From: Lysinibacillus halotolerans
GTDB taxonomy: Bacteria > Bacillota > Bacilli > Bacillales_A > Planococcaceae
DNA: 64,000 nt
NCBI RefSeq assembly: GCF_003711845.1
Contig: NZ_RHLQ01000008.1
Location: forward strand, 24,050-88,049
Reading direction: 5' to 3'
Shown here: positions 36,557 to 46,107 of the stretch, one piece after another
How positions within the stretch are numbered: position 1 is the stretch's first letter
Layout: every line of letters starts with the position of its first letter
Translations under genes and position numbers: made by a program
The notes under the pieces: model-generated
What the model was told of the DNA's origin: nothing
What the model saw: only the letters and a program-made list of their open reading frames with translations
Databases searched by the model: none

Positions 36557-37345
36557 TTGGATATATCTTTATTATTGGAATACGGTTGGGTATTACTACT
36601 TTTAGTTGGACTTGAAGGGTTACTAGCAGCGGATAATGCACTCGTTTTAGCCATTATGGTGAAACATCTTCCAGAAAAGGAAAGGAAAAAGGCCCTATTT
36701 TATGGGTTAGCCGGTGCTTTTATTTTCCGCTTTGCTTCATTATTTATCATTTCTTTTCTTGTCGATGTATGGCAAATTCAAGCACTCGGAGCATTATATC
36801 TTTTATTCATCGCCATTAACCACATTGTAAGGAAAATTTTCTTTAAAAAGAAAGAAGAAGAAACTGAAGAAAAAGAAAAGAAAAAATCTGGTTTTTGGGG
36901 AACAGTTATAAAAGTCGAGTTAGCTGATATCGCTTTTGCGATCGACTCCATTTTAGCAGCAGTTGCTCTAGCCATGACGCTTCCAAATACAACTCTACCT
37001 CAAATTGGTGGAATGGACGGAGGAAAATTCCTCGTTATCTTTATAGGTGGTTTTATAGGGTTAATCATAATGCGATTCGCTGCAAACCTTTTTGTAAAAC
37101 TACTCCATTCAAGACCTGGACTTGAAATAGCTGCCTTTGCCATCGTTGGTTGGGTTGGTGTCAAACTTGCAGTATTAACATTAGGCCATCCAGAAATCGG
37201 AGTTATATCTCATGATTTTGCCCATTCAACGGAATGGAAACTAATCTTCTACGCTGTATTAATCTCCATTGCAGTAGCCGGTTGGTTTTTATCAAAGGAT
37301 AAAAAAGAAGAAGTCGCTACAGAAGAAGAACCTACAGCCGAATAA
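36557..37345 (+). CDS. TerC family membrane protein (YkoY-like, manganese export/metalation)
   Basis: A 262-residue TerC-family protein with about seven to nine membrane segments and conserved membrane acidic residues (GLLAADNALVLAIMVKHLP near the N-terminus; ELADIAFAIDSILAAVA in the middle), which in this family line the metal path. B. subtilis YkoY and MeeF are manganese exporters that feed Mn to secreted enzymes. The manganese riboswitch upstream supports this role. The start is TTG 36557 seven bases after AAGGGGGAA. A lysine/glutamate-rich loop and acidic C-terminal tail are cytoplasmic. Confidence 0.92.
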   Translation: MDISLLLEYGWVLLLLVGLEGLLAADNALVLAIMVKHLPEKERKKALFYGLAGAFIFRFASLFIISFLVDVWQIQALGALYLLFIAINHIVRKIFFKKKEEETEEKEKKKSGFWGTVIKVELADIAFAIDSILAAVALAMTLPNTTLPQIGGMDGGKFLVIFIGGFIGLIIMRFAANLFVKLLHSRPGLEIAAFAIVGWVGVKLAVLTLGHPEIGVISHDFAHSTEWKLIFYAVLISIAVAGWFLSKDKKEEVATEEEPTAE

Positions 37346-37355
37346 TGTCCTTTTA

Positions 37356-37389
37356 CCGGGAAGGGATATACCCCTTCCCTTTTACTTTT
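37356..37389 (+). terminator. Intrinsic terminator after the TerC gene
   Basis: GGGAAGGG (37358-37365) pairs with CCCTTCCC (37372-37379), followed by TTTTACTTTT. Confidence 0.85.
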
Positions 37390-37425
37390 CATTTATTTCT
37401 TTTACTTAAATTGATGTTCTTAATA

Positions 37426-38289
37426 TTAATTTAGACCTTTAAATTGCATTTGAATCGGTTGATTTTCTTCCATAGTTGCTCGATATAAAATAATTTCATT
37501 TGTTGGAAATTTTGAAGAATCGGATTCCACTTTAAAATTTGTATCCAAAGCAATTGTCCAAACAGGTTCATTATTTTTCATTAACACAATAGCCAAAGTG
37601 CCAAACTGTACAATATGATCCCAATCATACCGCTCTGTAATACCCTTTTTTTCTATAACCGTTATACCATCCGTATCACTTATCATTTCTAAGTCTCCAC
37701 CTTGCCATTTCCCTTGAATTTCCGGACCTACATTATAATAAGATAAACCGCTATTTCGATCACCATAAGTAGCAATAAATTGATGAACGGTTTGGTTCTT
37801 TGCTTTGTATGTAAAAGCCGCAATATCATTAGCCAACCATTCCACTTTAAATTCTCCATTCATTTCATACGGTAACTTTTCCGTTGGCCGCGCAAAAATA
37901 AGAAAAGATGACCGATAATAAATCGACTCCCCTTCTTTTCGATCTTCTTTAATGGATAGTACATGTTTAAAATCCGGTGATATACTGACTATATTTCGAA
38001 CTTGTTGGTTATTCGAAATACATAATCCGATATTCACAGCAATCAACACAATCCCGATAATGAAAGTAAACCAAAGTGATATTTTATTAAGTCGAAGAAG
38101 CAATACAACAGCAAAAAATAAGCATATAACAAAACAAATGTTGATTATGTAAAATAAACGATTATCAATATATTCAATTTGATATTTTTCATGGCCTAAA
38201 AAGTAACCTACTTGCAAGCAAAAGAAACCTATTGCCAAAAAGAATAGTACCCATGCTATAACGTCAATGCTTTTCCCTTTGTTATTCAC
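37426..38289 (-). CDS. Membrane protein of unknown function, partner of the BNR protein
   Basis: A 287-residue protein with three membrane segments in its first 110 residues (about 9-31, 45-66 and 71-91) and then an exported or cytoplasmic beta-rich domain (about 95-287) that I do not recognise. Strands such as KHVLSIKEDRKEGESIYYR and AIVLMKNNEPVWTIALDT suggest a beta-propeller-like or lipocalin-like fold. Its start overlaps the end of the upstream BNR-repeat gene by 8 bases, so the two are translated together and probably act together at the membrane. Confidence 0.75.
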   Translation of the reverse strand: MNNKGKSIDVIAWVLFFLAIGFFCLQVGYFLGHEKYQIEYIDNRLFYIINICFVICLFFAVVLLLRLNKISLWFTFIIGIVLIAVNIGLCISNNQQVRNIVSISPDFKHVLSIKEDRKEGESIYYRSSFLIFARPTEKLPYEMNGEFKVEWLANDIAAFTYKAKNQTVHQFIATYGDRNSGLSYYNVGPEIQGKWQGGDLEMISDTDGITVIEKKGITERYDWDHIVQFGTLAIVLMKNNEPVWTIALDTNFKVESDSSKFPTNEIILYRATMEENQPIQMQFKGLN

Positions 38290-39229
38290 AAGGTACTACC
38301 TCCTTTTGAAATGTCCAATTTAGACCATTATCTGTTGAGATAAATTTTCCTTTTACTTTCCCACCTTGATAATCACCATTCGGTCCTTGATTGATAAGTA
38401 CAGCTAAATGGTCATCTTCTTTAAAAGGAATTTCCGCGGTAACGAAAATTTGTTTGAATTCTGTTGGAATTTGAATGTTCGATTTCGTCCATGACTCGCC
38501 ACTATTTTGTGTAACATAAAAGTCTGGTTCTTCAGGATTAATCGTTCCAAAGGATAAAAAACCAGTTGTTTCATCGATAAATCCACCATCTGAAATTAAG
38601 CGCGTTACACCAGAGTCATTCGTTTCTTTCCACGTTACTCCTCCATCATTCGTTATAAAAACGACGGAATATTCTTGTGACATAGTCCGGTCTCCTGATA
38701 AAATGACATAGCCAAATTGATCATTCAAAAAAGCTACTTTCCGAAAACGTAACACTGGAAACTGTTCCGAAACGACTCCATCTTGCCATGTATTTCCCTG
38801 ATCCATGGAATATTTTAATACAACCCGTTGACTCGCCAAATTTTGTCCATCGGTATATAAAAAAGCAGCCCTTTCTTTGTTAAGAACAAAACTATTTTCG
38901 ATCAGTTCTTGCTGATTCCCATTATATTCTCCTGAAAATAAATCGCTTATTGCAACAGGAACGGTAGTCCAACTCTTCCCATTATTATAAGTTATGTTTA
39001 GTTCGTCACTTTGTAATGAATAACCAATTGAATCCTCAGTCAAAATGGGGTGTAATGGGTCCAACTCCAACTCGGCTGATGGATTTTCTGTTTCCTTTTG
39101 TTCTTCAAAAATTTGTTCTGGTGTCGATAAAGTAGTTTGACCGTCTTCTTGAAAAGCAACTATGGCGATACAAATGACCAAAACCATTAATATAGCGACC
39201 GTAATGATTAATTTTTTCAAACTCAACAA
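38282..39229 (-). CDS. BNR-repeat/YCF48-like exported protein
   Basis: A 315-residue protein with an N-terminal membrane anchor (KKLIITVAILMVLVICIAIV) and an extracellular beta-propeller. At least five Asp-box (BNR) motifs can be read: NNGKSW, DQGNTW, NDGGVTW, NSGESW and DNGLNW. Such repeats occur in sialidases and in YCF48/HCF136-like assembly factors; there is no evidence here for a sialidase active site, so a structural or assembly role is likelier. First gene of a two-gene unit with the downstream three-TM protein. Confidence 0.82.
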   Translation of the reverse strand: MLSLKKLIITVAILMVLVICIAIVAFQEDGQTTLSTPEQIFEEQKETENPSAELELDPLHPILTEDSIGYSLQSDELNITYNNGKSWTTVPVAISDLFSGEYNGNQQELIENSFVLNKERAAFLYTDGQNLASQRVVLKYSMDQGNTWQDGVVSEQFPVLRFRKVAFLNDQFGYVILSGDRTMSQEYSVVFITNDGGVTWKETNDSGVTRLISDGGFIDETTGFLSFGTINPEEPDFYVTQNSGESWTKSNIQIPTEFKQIFVTAEIPFKEDDHLAVLINQGPNGDYQGGKVKGKFISTDNGLNWTFQKEVVPCE

Positions 39230-39321
39230 TCCCTCCTCTTTGTTTTCAAATTATGGAAATATCAAATTTTGTACTATGACGTTCAAAAATATAAAAAAGT
39301 TCTAGAATAGCGTGTTCATGA

Positions 39322-39353
39322 TAAAAAAGAGGCAAGCTCAATTGCTTCCCTCT
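39322..39353 (-). terminator. Intrinsic terminator after the MurE-like gene
   Basis: On the minus strand AGAGGGAAGC (39353-39344) pairs with GCTTGCCTCT (39337-39328) with one mismatch, then TTTTTTAT. It begins at the last base of the stop codon. Confidence 0.85.
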
Positions 39354-40816
39354 TACATACTACTCCTTTTTTCTCTATTTTCGATATATAAAACCGTTTC
39401 TTTATCTGAATGAGTAGGTATACGAAATGATTGTTTGTACTGTTCATGTCCTTTTCCAGTAATGATAATCCAATCACCTTGTTCACTATTTTCAATAGCC
39501 CACTTGATTGCTTCCGTTCGATCGGGTAATACAATCCCTTTATTGTTCCCATAATCGTTATTTAGTTGATTTAAGATGTCCATCATTTCATTTAAAGGAA
39601 CTGTATTCAAATCATCTACAGTTAAAATAAATTGGTCACTTAGTTCAGTGGAAACTTTTATAATCCCTTCTCTCTTACTTTCATCTCGATCTCCACGAAA
39701 GCCAAAAATATGGATAATCCGTTTTGCACCATATTTTTTGGCAGTCGTTAAACAATGATAGATTGCATCCGCTGTATGAGCATAATCCACTATCACAGTA
39801 GCTCGATTATGTAAGGATATAATTTCAAATCTCCCTTTGACTCCTTTAAATTGTTGAATGGCTTGAATAATGAACTCCTTTTTAATTCCTAACAATTTAG
39901 CTGTGATATACGCCATTATCGTATTATACATATTGTGGACACCTATCATAGGAGATGAAATTTCAATTATTTCCTTTTCTTCTGCTACATGGACAAGGGT
40001 GGCACTTTTAATATTTAAATCGAGTATTTGAAATTGATTGCTTTCAGATTGTCCCAACGTATGCACAAGGATTTTTTTTTCCTTTAATTTGCCAACTAAC
40101 TTTTTACCCCAATCATTATCAGTATTCACAATGGCATGTCCATTTTCTCTTAAATAGTCGAATAACATTAACTTTGTTTGAAAGTAATCTTCCATCGATT
40201 CATGATAATCCAAATGTTCATGGTCAAGATTTGTAAAAAGACAAATATCAAAGGTAATCCCTTCAGTTCGAAATTGGGATAAGCCATGGGATGAAACTTC
40301 CATTATGACGATTTCATCATTACTTTCTGATAAAAGCCTTTGCAACACTAAAGAACCAGGAGTGGTATTTCTACTGTCCAACACTTCACCGTTTATCATA
40401 TTTTGAATCGTACCGAATAAAGAACATGTGTAACCGTTACTTTCTAAAATATGTTTGATCATAAAACTAGTGGTCGTTTTTCCATTTGTGCCTGTTATTC
40501 CAATCATTATTTTATTTTTTGATGGGTCTTGATAAAATTGACTTGCAATAATTCCTAACGCCTTCCGACTATTGGCGACTTTTATATAAGGTACCGGTAA
40601 AGAATGAAAATCCTTTTCACCTACAATGACAGAAGCCCCCCGCTTAACGGCATCATCAATATAATCATGGCCATTCGATGTAAAACCACTAATAGCGACA
40701 AATAGGTAATCCTTTGACACGTCTCCAGAATTATCTGCCACTCCTTTAATTGGGAAATCTGCTATATCAGGTTTTATATCAACTTCAAGAGCATTAATTA
40801 AATGTTTTAATTTCAT
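39353..40816 (-). CDS. MurE-family UDP-MurNAc-dipeptide ligase
   Basis: A 487-residue Mur ligase. The three domains are complete: UDP-binding N-terminus (residues 1-100), ATP-binding centre with GTNGKTT (109-115), TTPGS (151-155), the carbamylated lysine K215 in YFQTKLMLFD, and a C-terminal domain with GRFE (328-331), DYAHTAD, GDRDESKR and GKGHE (454-458). MurE adds the third residue of the peptidoglycan stem. The diaminopimelate marker DNPR is replaced by DDLN (401-404), so lysine or another amino acid may be the substrate. It stands alone, far from any division-wall cluster, and so may be a second, specialised MurE (for spores or a modified stem). Confidence 0.85.
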   Translation of the reverse strand: MKLKHLINALEVDIKPDIADFPIKGVADNSGDVSKDYLFVAISGFTSNGHDYIDDAVKRGASVIVGEKDFHSLPVPYIKVANSRKALGIIASQFYQDPSKNKIMIGITGTNGKTTTSFMIKHILESNGYTCSLFGTIQNMINGEVLDSRNTTPGSLVLQRLLSESNDEIVIMEVSSHGLSQFRTEGITFDICLFTNLDHEHLDYHESMEDYFQTKLMLFDYLRENGHAIVNTDNDWGKKLVGKLKEKKILVHTLGQSESNQFQILDLNIKSATLVHVAEEKEIIEISSPMIGVHNMYNTIMAYITAKLLGIKKEFIIQAIQQFKGVKGRFEIISLHNRATVIVDYAHTADAIYHCLTTAKKYGAKRIIHIFGFRGDRDESKREGIIKVSTELSDQFILTVDDLNTVPLNEMMDILNQLNNDYGNNKGIVLPDRTEAIKWAIENSEQGDWIIITGKGHEQYKQSFRIPTHSDKETVLYIENREKRSSM

Positions 40817-41154
40817 TCATGTTTACTCCTATCAATTGGGTTTGACCATAGGGTGAATTATTGGAGGATAGCAATGATGGTTTAAAATGGTGAATGTCCG
40901 AGCTTCGTTTACTTTTTATTAATTTGCTCATTCAGTAAAGAAATATAATAAAAAATAGTACAAACCAATAATTGGACTTGTACTATTTTTACATATTCAA
41001 TTTGCGAGTTCTAACAGCTCCAATATTAGGATAATCATTAAGAAGCTAAATTCTTCAATAATCAAAGTTCTCTTAAGTTTATTTTATTGCTATAGCTAAT
41101 CCGTAAAAAAGGTGTTAGAATAAAAAATCAAATTCATCTAGAAGGAGCACAAGT
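40817..41154. other. Divergent murE-like/brnQ intergenic region
   Basis: About 340 bases between divergent genes. Its main feature is a strong hairpin at 40951-40990 (separate entry). No clear promoter pair or T-box core was found ahead of brnQ. Confidence 0.5.
40951..40990. terminator. Orphan bidirectional hairpin between divergent genes
   Basis: AAAAATAGTACAA (40951-40963) pairs perfectly with TTGTACTATTTTT (40978-40990), with an inner CCAAT/ATTGG pair, so it is a strong hairpin with A/T runs on both sides. It lies between divergent starts where no gene end is expected. Confidence 0.7.
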
Positions 41155-42507
41155 ATGCAACAAAAATTATCATTTTCTACATACGCTATTATCGGCACGA
41201 TGTTGTTCGGTATGTTCTTTGGTGCGGGAAATTTAATTTTTCCGATCCAAATGGGCCAACTAGCTGGCACGAATTTTTGGCCGGCATTAATTGGGTTTCT
41301 TATAACCGCAATCGGATTACCTTTTATGGGGATATTAGCAATAGGTTTATCCGGGAGTAACGGGCTACGAGATATAGCTAGTCGGGTACATCCGTTATTT
41401 GGAGTCGTATTCGCTGTGGCACTTTACTTAACCATTGGGCCGTTTTTTGCAATCCCACGAACAGCAACAGTCCCATTTGTGGTTGGTTTTGAACCATATA
41501 TTAATCCAGTACATAGTAGTTTATATCTTGGGTTATTTAGCTTTGTATTTTTTGCAATTGTCTATTACTTTTCGTTAAATCCAGCAAAAATTCTCGATTA
41601 TATCGGCAAATATTTAACCCCTGCCTTTTTACTATTTTTATTCATGTTAATTGTCATAGCCATTGTCAAACCAATGGGTCACTTCAATAATCCAACTGGT
41701 GATTATAGTGACTTGGCATTTATAACAGGCTTTAAGGAAGGGTATAACACGATGGATGCTCTTGCATCACTCGCATTCGGTATTGTTGTTATAAATGCAA
41801 TAAAGGGACAAGGCATCACCGATTCAAAGGAGATTGCGAAAGCAACTTGGAAATCAGGGATATTCGCCATGTTGCTAATGGTGCTTATTTACGGACTCAT
41901 TACCTATATGGGGGCATCAAGCGTGTCTGCTATCGGAACATATGATAATGGAGGCTTGATTTTTTCTGCCGTGGCTCAACATTATTTCGGATCACTTGGC
42001 TCTATTTTATTAGCTGTCATTATTGTACTCGCTTGTTTGAAAACGAGTATCGGATTAATCACATCTTGCAGCGAGTTTTTTAATCAGATTTGTCCTAAAG
42101 TAAGTTATAAACTATTTGTTCTAATCTTATGTCTCATGTCATTTCTAATTGCTAACTTCGGTCTAAACAATATTATTCAATATGCGGTTCCCGTATTAAT
42201 GTTATTGTATCCTTTAGCGATTGTTCTAATCTTATTAACCCTTTGTTCTTCTTTATTCGGCAATAAGCAAAGTGTTTACGCAACCGCCATGTTCTTTACT
42301 TTTTGTGTAAGCTTTTTCGATGGTTACACGACGTTAATCGACAGTTTACCAAGTGCATCAATCCCTTTATTTGATTCGATTAAATCATTCTACATGGATA
42401 ACTTACCATTTTACGATATTGGGCTTGGATGGATATTACCAGCCCTAGTCGGTGTCTTTATCGGTTTTTTGTGGCCAAAAAGCGCTAAAAAAGCATCCAT
42501 TCTATAA
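41155..42507 (+). CDS. brnQ: Branched-chain amino acid transport system II carrier protein
   Basis: A 450-residue LIVCS-family symporter that imports leucine, isoleucine and valine with sodium or protons. The family signature GMFFGAGNLIFPIQMGQLAG is at residues 19-38, with IGPFFAIPRTATVPF near 98 and the usual twelve membrane segments. The ATG follows TAGAAGGAGCAC. Single gene with two terminators behind it. Confidence 0.94.
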   Translation: MQQKLSFSTYAIIGTMLFGMFFGAGNLIFPIQMGQLAGTNFWPALIGFLITAIGLPFMGILAIGLSGSNGLRDIASRVHPLFGVVFAVALYLTIGPFFAIPRTATVPFVVGFEPYINPVHSSLYLGLFSFVFFAIVYYFSLNPAKILDYIGKYLTPAFLLFLFMLIVIAIVKPMGHFNNPTGDYSDLAFITGFKEGYNTMDALASLAFGIVVINAIKGQGITDSKEIAKATWKSGIFAMLLMVLIYGLITYMGASSVSAIGTYDNGGLIFSAVAQHYFGSLGSILLAVIIVLACLKTSIGLITSCSEFFNQICPKVSYKLFVLILCLMSFLIANFGLNNIIQYAVPVLMLLYPLAIVLILLTLCSSLFGNKQSVYATAMFFTFCVSFFDGYTTLIDSLPSASIPLFDSIKSFYMDNLPFYDIGLGWILPALVGVFIGFLWPKSAKKASIL

Positions 42508-42515
42508 CGCTAATG

Positions 42516-42556
42516 GAAGAACCGCTTAGGAGAAATCCTAACTCGGTTCTTTTATC
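42516..42556 (+). terminator. First terminator after brnQ
   Basis: AAGAACCG (42517-42524) pairs with CGGTTCTT (42544-42551) around an inner TAGGA/TCCTA stem, then TTTA. Confidence 0.75.
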
Positions 42557-42592
42557 CTTCTTTAAATTTCAAAATAGTTGTATACACATGCA

Positions 42593-42632
42593 AAAGGAAC
42601 AGACAGTATTTGTCTGTTCCTTTCTATTTTTC
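42593..42632 (+). terminator. Second terminator after brnQ
   Basis: A perfect 13-bp stem (AAAGGAACAGACA 42593-42605 with TGTCTGTTCCTTT 42611-42623) followed by CTATTTTT. It could also stop transcripts from the converging nucleoside transporter gene. Confidence 0.85.
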
Positions 42633-42832
42633 ACTTCGCATATTTAGTAAATATTTTAATCTATAGTAATGGTAAACAACAGAATTGATATAATATATAT
42701 TCTAATTTAAACTGGCGGATTCCTTCTACTTCTATTTACCAACTAATTTCTACTCATTACAAATGCTAAGACGGATATTTTATATCTTTTAACAAAAACA
42801 TTTTCAAATCAACGTGCGTGTGAAATTAATCT

Positions 42833-44008
42833 TTAAAGAAATAGTCCAACAATTGTTCCAGTTAATATAGATCCCATTGTTGCTACTAACAATACTTTTA
42901 GTCCAACTTTGGAAAGCTGGCTAGCTTGGTCATGATTTATTGCTTGAACAGTTCCTAAAATAATTCCAATAGAAGAAAAGTTAGCAAATGAAATTAAGTA
43001 TGCAGAAACAATTCCTACTGCTTTTGTAGACATATCAGGGAAAATTTTCACAAAGTCAAGCATTGCTACAAATTCATTAGCAGCTACTTTAGTACCCATA
43101 ATTGAACCAGCTTCAACAATTTCAGACGTTGGTATACCCATAATAAAGGCAATCGGTGCGAAAATATAACCTACAATTTCTTGGAAAGTCATACCTACTA
43201 TTCCATCTAAAACAAAGTTGATCAATGCCAATAATGCCATATACGTAATTAACATTGCACCTACAATAAGAGCTGTTCTACCACCAATAATCGTACCATT
43301 ACCAATCGCTTCAAATAATGACTTTTCAGGAATCATTTCTTTTACATCAATATCGTAATCTTCTTCTTTTGTAACTGGACATACGATGGAAGATAAAATT
43401 AAACCTGAAAAAACATTAATCGGTAGAGCGACCAATACATACTCAGCAGGTATCATTTGCAAGTAAGCTCCAAGTGTCGAACATGATACCGCTACAAGTG
43501 ACGAGGTTGCAACGATAAACAAACGATTTGGACTAAGTTTGTGTATTTGTGACTGTACAGAAAGAATGGCTGTTGTATCTCCGAATACCATCGAATTAAC
43601 CGCTACGAATGATTCAACCTTTGGTAGTCCAGTAATCTTTGCCACAAAACCACCAATATATTTAATAGCTAACGGTAAAATTCTTGTATAAGTTAAAATT
43701 GAAAGTAACGCAGAGATAAAAATAATCATCATGAGAACATCAAGGAAAAAATAACCTTTTTGTGACAAGTCACCAAATACAAATGAAATGCCCTCATGTC
43801 CAAATGATAGGATTTTGTTAAATACATCTACAATTTTTTGTATAATCGTTTTTCCAATTGTAGTATTCAGCATAAACCAAGCTAAAAAAAGTTGTACAGC
43901 TAACATGATGCCAACTGCGCGATAATTGATATTCTTTTTATCATTAGACATCACCCACGAAATACCGATTAAAACAAGGATGCCTAAAATTCCTATAATA
44001 ATTGTCAA
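42833..44008 (-). CDS. Concentrative nucleoside transporter (NupC/CNT family)
   Basis: A 391-residue CNT-family nucleoside:cation symporter with eight or more membrane segments. Family motifs: GLPKVESFVAVNSMVFGDTTA (the substrate and sodium-binding hairpin), and later a MGIPTSEIVEAGSIMGTKVAANEFVA helix with the conserved G-x-K-x-x-x-N-E-F-V-A sequence. B. subtilis NupC and NupG are the relatives. The start is TTG 44008 seven bases after GGAGG. Single gene. Confidence 0.94.
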   Translation of the reverse strand: MTIIIGILGILVLIGISWVMSNDKKNINYRAVGIMLAVQLFLAWFMLNTTIGKTIIQKIVDVFNKILSFGHEGISFVFGDLSQKGYFFLDVLMMIIFISALLSILTYTRILPLAIKYIGGFVAKITGLPKVESFVAVNSMVFGDTTAILSVQSQIHKLSPNRLFIVATSSLVAVSCSTLGAYLQMIPAEYVLVALPINVFSGLILSSIVCPVTKEEDYDIDVKEMIPEKSLFEAIGNGTIIGGRTALIVGAMLITYMALLALINFVLDGIVGMTFQEIVGYIFAPIAFIMGIPTSEIVEAGSIMGTKVAANEFVAMLDFVKIFPDMSTKAVGIVSAYLISFANFSSIGIILGTVQAINHDQASQLSKVGLKVLLVATMGSILTGTIVGLFL

Positions 44009-44604
44009 GTTTTTTCCTCCAAATCAAAATAGTGGTCTTATATTGTTCATCAAAATAATTCTTTATTATAAAAAGAATTATGAAACCGCTACCACTTTTG
44101 CGAAAATTAATGCTAGAAATCATAATTTCAGCTATTTCCGCAAGTTAATGGTGTTAAACGCTGATTGATAACCAACATAATTTAACTAAACGATCGTTTT
44201 AAACTAAACTTCCTTAAAAACTAAATCCGCATGATGATTTAAAAGCATAGAAAACATTCTCTATATTATTATAATTTTATGGACGATGCAACTATTATTT
44301 AATTACTTAATATGTTTAACTAATATTCAGATAAGTGAACATTCTAATTACTATTACATCGATTTATTTCCAAAACACCCTATACTTTACAACTAGTAAT
44401 GATGTTTAAAAATTCAAATTTCAATGACTTTAAAAAGTATTTTGAAATAATAATACCTCTTCCATTCTATGTAATTATTAAGCCATATAAAAACTGTACC
44501 TCCAACTGTCTAACAATTGGGATTCAGTTCACAATATACAGGATTTTTAATATTTCATAAACTAGTGACGTATTTATACTAACTAGATTTCCGATTCGTG
44601 CAAT
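44009..44604. other. Long intergenic region between the nucleoside transporter and aspA
   Basis: About 600 AT-rich bases containing the upstream region of the nucleoside transporter. Apart from the palindrome at 44188-44199 I see no gene, remnant or hairpin. Confidence 0.5.
44188..44199. promoter_or_regulatory. Palindrome AAACGATCGTTT, possible operator
   Basis: A perfect 12-bp palindrome in otherwise AT-rich DNA about 180 bases upstream of the nucleoside transporter start. TetR-family operators often have this shape. No regulator gene is adjacent. Confidence 0.3.
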
Positions 44605-44662
44605 TTAAAAAAAACCTTTATATTGAATATTTGGTATACTTTCTCCAAATCCAATATAAAGG
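44605..44662 (-). terminator. Intrinsic terminator of aspA
   Basis: On the minus strand CCTTTATATTG (44662-44652) pairs perfectly with CAATATAAAGG (44625-44615), followed by eight T residues. Confidence 0.9.
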
Positions 44663-44682
44663 CATTATTTCCTTTTAGAAAT

Positions 44683-46107
44683 TTAATTATTTACTAAAGT
44701 TTTGCCACCTGCAATACCAGGATGGGTCATTTCATAAGGATCTAATATCATATCAAGTTGTTCAGCTGTTAATGCACCAGATTTTAAGCAAAGTTCACGT
44801 ACAGAAGCACCTGTTGCAATCGCTTCTTTTGCAATTTGAGCAGCAAGTTCATATCCAATATGAGGATTTACTGCCGTAATAATGCCGACACTTTTTTCAA
44901 CATATTCTTTTAAATGTTCTTCGTTCGCTTTAATACCATCTAAACATTTTTCAGTAAAGACAGTAAAGACGTTACTCATAATTGAAATCGATTGAATTAA
45001 ATTGAAGAATAGCACTGGTTCCATTACATTTAATTCAAATTGGCCTGCTTCAGATGCCGCTGAGATTGTTAAATCGTTCCCCATAACTTGGAATGCCACT
45101 TGGTTAACTACTTCCGCCATTACAGGATTTACTTTACCTGGCATAATCGATGAACCTGGTTGACGAGCTGGTAATTCGATTTCAAATAAACCATCTCTTG
45201 GACCAGAAGCCATTAAACGTAAGTCATTTGCAATTTTAGACATATTAATCATGCACACTTTTAATGTAGCGGATACTTCTGTGTAACAATCCGTATTTTG
45301 TGTCGCATCGACTAAATGTTCAGCACCTTTTAATGGGAATCCACTTAGTTCACTAAGATTTCGAACGACTGCTTCAATATAAGTTGGATCCGCATTTAAC
45401 CCTGTTCCAACGGCTGTTGCTCCCATATTCACTTCATATAAATGATGTCTTGAAAGAGACATTCGATCAATGTCACGGGCAATAACACGACTATATGCTT
45501 CAAATTCTTGTCCTAATAGAATTGGCACTGCATCTTGTAAATGAGTTCGTCCCATTTTAATGACACCTGCAAATTCCTTCGATTTAGCAACGAATGATTT
45601 TTGCATTTTTTTAGTAGCTTCTAATAATTGGTCCATTAAGCTTAATATGGCGATATGTGTTGCAGTTGGGAAAGCATCATTTGTCGATTGAGACATATTA
45701 ATATGACTATTTGGACTGATTAATTTATAGTTTCCTTTTTCTTCTCCCATTAATTCTAACGCGCGGTTTGCAATTACTTCGTTTGCATTCATATTGATGG
45801 ACGTACCTGCTCCACCTTGAATTGGATCTACAATAAATTGGCCATTCCATTTCCCTTCAATCACTTCATCACAAGCTTGAATAATGTATTGCCCAATTTC
45901 TTTACTTAACATACCCACTTCAATATTAGCTAGTGCAGCAGCTTTTTTTACGATACCTAAAGATTTAATAAGTTCCGGATGAATTCGATAACCCGTAATT
46001 GGAAAGTTTTCGACTGCTCTCATCGTTTGAACACCATAATAAGCATCCTTCGGTATTTCCTTTTCACCTAGAAAATCTTTTTCAATACGAAATTCTGTCG
46101 TCATCAT
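44683..46107 (-). CDS. aspA: Aspartate ammonia-lyase
   Basis: A 474-residue enzyme of the aspartase/fumarase family that splits aspartate into fumarate and ammonia. The signature GSSIMPGKVNP with its catalytic serine is near residue 320; QSTNDAFPTA (fumarate-binding) and MGRTHLQDAVPI are present. Aspartase rather than fumarase is favoured by the N-terminal EKDFLGEKEIPKDAYYGVQT and by the final domain. The ATG 46107 lies 9 bases after AAGGAG. It is a single gene; the Nramp-related gene behind it on the same strand has its own terminator. Confidence 0.94.
   Translation of the reverse strand: MMTTEFRIEKDFLGEKEIPKDAYYGVQTMRAVENFPITGYRIHPELIKSLGIVKKAAALANIEVGMLSKEIGQYIIQACDEVIEGKWNGQFIVDPIQGGAGTSINMNANEVIANRALELMGEEKGNYKLISPNSHINMSQSTNDAFPTATHIAILSLMDQLLEATKKMQKSFVAKSKEFAGVIKMGRTHLQDAVPILLGQEFEAYSRVIARDIDRMSLSRHHLYEVNMGATAVGTGLNADPTYIEAVVRNLSELSGFPLKGAEHLVDATQNTDCYTEVSATLKVCMINMSKIANDLRLMASGPRDGLFEIELPARQPGSSIMPGKVNPVMAEVVNQVAFQVMGNDLTISAASEAGQFELNVMEPVLFFNLIQSISIMSNVFTVFTEKCLDGIKANEEHLKEYVEKSVGIITAVNPHIGYELAAQIAKEAIATGASVRELCLKSGALTAEQLDMILDPYEMTHPGIAGGKTLVNN

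Noticed and set aside
40991..41154. T-box leader ahead of brnQ
   Set aside because: No T-box sequence or paired terminator/antiterminator was found between the hairpin and the start codon.
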